A stretch of 5,890 nt of DNA from an uncultured Sphingomonadales bacterium (GTDB lineage: Bacteria > Pseudomonadota > Alphaproteobacteria > Sphingomonadales > Sphingomonadaceae): NCBI GenBank assembly GCA_903911985.1, contig CAIWFP010000089.1, forward strand, positions 1-5,890, read 5' to 3'. Position numbers and translations under genes: made by a program. Positions 4,852-5,890 of this stretch are shown in pieces (the stretch's first letter is position 1; each line of letters starts with the position of its first letter). The notes beneath the pieces were generated by a model, which saw only the letters and a program-made list of their open reading frames with translations, was not told where the DNA came from and made no database searches.

Positions 4852-5890
4852 GTGACATTATCTGACACCACACCGTCCGGGGCTTCAGGCCTGCCGCAAT
4901 GGGGCGATTACCTCGCGCTGCTGGCCAAGGCGGATAGCGTGCTGGACCTGCTGGCCGATCCCGCCGACCCGCTCGCCCGGCAGGAGGCCTATCGGCTGAT
5001 GTTCATGGCGCTGGCCGCCGGATTCCAGAGCACCTTCGTCGATCCCGACCACCCGGAATTCATCTGCGCGGTCAGCAATGTGATGAACAGCGTCGGCGTC
5101 AATCCCGACTTCATCTATGGCTCGGCCTCGATCCGGGGCGAAGGCAGCTATCGCCTCAGCGGCAAGCGCGGCGGCGGGGTCTTCGTGTTCTTCGACATCA
5201 ACGCCGGGGGCATTGGCGTGCTTGACCAGTTCGGCCCATCGGTTGGCTTCATCGATCTGGACGACTGCACGCTGGGCGCGGACGGCAGCTTCGACATCCT
5301 GTTGAGCCAGCGGCGGCCCGAGGAGCACACGGGCGACTGGGTCCACCTCGGCCCGCGCGCCTGCAATATTTCGGTGCGGCGCGGCTATTACAACTGGGGC
5401 GAGGAGGAAGAGGCGCGCATCGCCATCGAACGCGTCGATCAGCCAATCGGGCCATCGCGGATGGATGCGGCCGAAATCGCGCGACGCCTCGCCGCTCTGT
5501 CCGGTTTTGTCGAACGCTATGTCGGCTTCGCCATGGGCTATGGCGCAAGGCAGCGCGCGCAAGGGGTGGTCAACCGGCTGGAGCATGATGACTGGGCCGG
5601 GCGCGGCGGCGTTTCCGGCCAGCACTACTACCAGGGCATCTTCGCGCTGGAGCCGGGGCAGGCGATCATTCTGGAAACCGAAATGCCCGACACGGTGCGC
5701 TACTGGAATATCCAGTTGAACGATCCGCTGTGGAACACGATCGACTGGTTCAACCGCCAGAGCAGCCTCAACGCGGCGCAGGCACGGCTGGACAGCGACG
5801 GGAAATTCCGCGCGGTAATCGCGGCGCAGGACCCCGGCGTGCCCAACTGGCTCGATTGCGGCGGGCACCTGACCGGATCGCTGATGCTGC
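4852..5890 (+). CDS. DUF1214 domain-containing protein (partial, C-terminus off window)
   Basis: The frame is open from GTG 4852 to the right edge, 346 codons, with a stop (TAG 4822-4824) shortly upstream in frame. The start is supported by AGGGAGAG (4839-4846) 5 bases upstream; no ATG lies between the stop and this GTG, and the first in-frame ATG is only at 4999. The protein has no signal peptide or membrane segment. The C-terminal half matches the DUF1214 (PF06742) pattern: QHYYQGIFALEPGQ around 257-270, the DTVRYWNIQLNDPLWNTIDW stretch at 280-299, and DPGVPNWLDCGGH at 327-339. N-terminal residues about 15-80 are helical. DUF1214 proteins have no established biochemical role; they are frequent in sphingomonads and mycobacteria near lipid or xenobiotic catabolism genes. 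Divergent placement from the LLM/SDR operon suggests shared control. The family call rests on remembered motif patterns, so it is less certain than the SDR and LLM calls. Confidence 0.85.
   Translation, partial: MTLSDTTPSGASGLPQWGDYLALLAKADSVLDLLADPADPLARQEAYRLMFMALAAGFQSTFVDPDHPEFICAVSNVMNSVGVNPDFIYGSASIRGEGSYRLSGKRGGGVFVFFDINAGGIGVLDQFGPSVGFIDLDDCTLGADGSFDILLSQRRPEEHTGDWVHLGPRACNISVRRGYYNWGEEEEARIAIERVDQPIGPSRMDAAEIARRLAALSGFVERYVGFAMGYGARQRAQGVVNRLEHDDWAGRGGVSGQHYYQGIFALEPGQAIILETEMPDTVRYWNIQLNDPLWNTIDWFNRQSSLNAAQARLDSDGKFRAVIAAQDPGVPNWLDCGGHLTGSLML

Noticed and set aside
4585..4855. Small plus-strand open frames (up to 116 codons) across the divergent intergenic region
   Set aside because: They start inside the antisense of the LLM gene, lack ribosome binding sites, and their translations are Arg/Pro-rich without a recognisable fold.
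4885..5868. 327-codon minus-strand open frame opposite the DUF1214 gene
   Set aside because: The plus-strand frame has a good ribosome binding site and DUF1214-like motifs, whereas this translation is a low-information Ala/Arg/Val-rich shadow.

Overview
The window is high-GC DNA (roughly 60-65% by eye), densely coding, with short gaps, Shine-Dalgarno-led starts and strongly GC-biased third codon positions. The mix of families (LLM-type flavin oxidoreductase, SDR, two APH-fold phosphotransferases, SnoaL/NTF2-like protein, DUF1214 protein) suggests an alphaproteobacterium, most likely a sphingomonad (Novosphingobium/Sphingobium/Sphingomonas type). That placement is inferred from style and gene content; no rRNA or other taxonomic marker is present.

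Layout: five genes lie on the minus strand and read right to left as one probable operon. In order of transcription they are an LLM-class oxidoreductase (4638-3718), an SDR dehydrogenase (3661-2858), a phosphotransferase with an intact kinase catalytic loop (about 2853-1744), a small NTF2/SnoaL-like protein (1706-1311), and a second, more divergent phosphotransferase-like protein that leaves the window at base 1 (1311-1). Gaps are 56, 4 (or 13, depending on the start) and 37 bases, and the last junction is a TGATG stop/start overlap. A 213-base divergent intergenic region (4639-4851) separates this operon from a plus-strand gene starting with GTG at 4852, a DUF1214-type protein that runs off the right edge. 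The intergenic region holds an almost perfect 20-base palindrome, a candidate operator.

How the genes may work together: the set looks like a catabolic or modifying cassette for a hydrophobic, probably cyclic or branched, alcohol/ketone-type compound. An LLM oxidoreductase and an SDR would supply redox steps, the SnoaL-like protein could be an isomerase/hydrolase/cyclase or binding protein, and the APH-fold proteins could phosphorylate a hydroxyl group on a small metabolite, as LvaA does for 4-hydroxyacyl-CoA and ecdysteroid kinases do for steroids. The substrate cannot be read from the sequence. The most unusual point is that one operon carries two unlike APH-fold proteins: one with a canonical HGDxHxxN loop, the other with that loop remodelled to QFDSGQ while the downstream metal-binding DFE segment is kept.

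No tRNA, rRNA, CRISPR array, insertion sequence or prophage element was seen.
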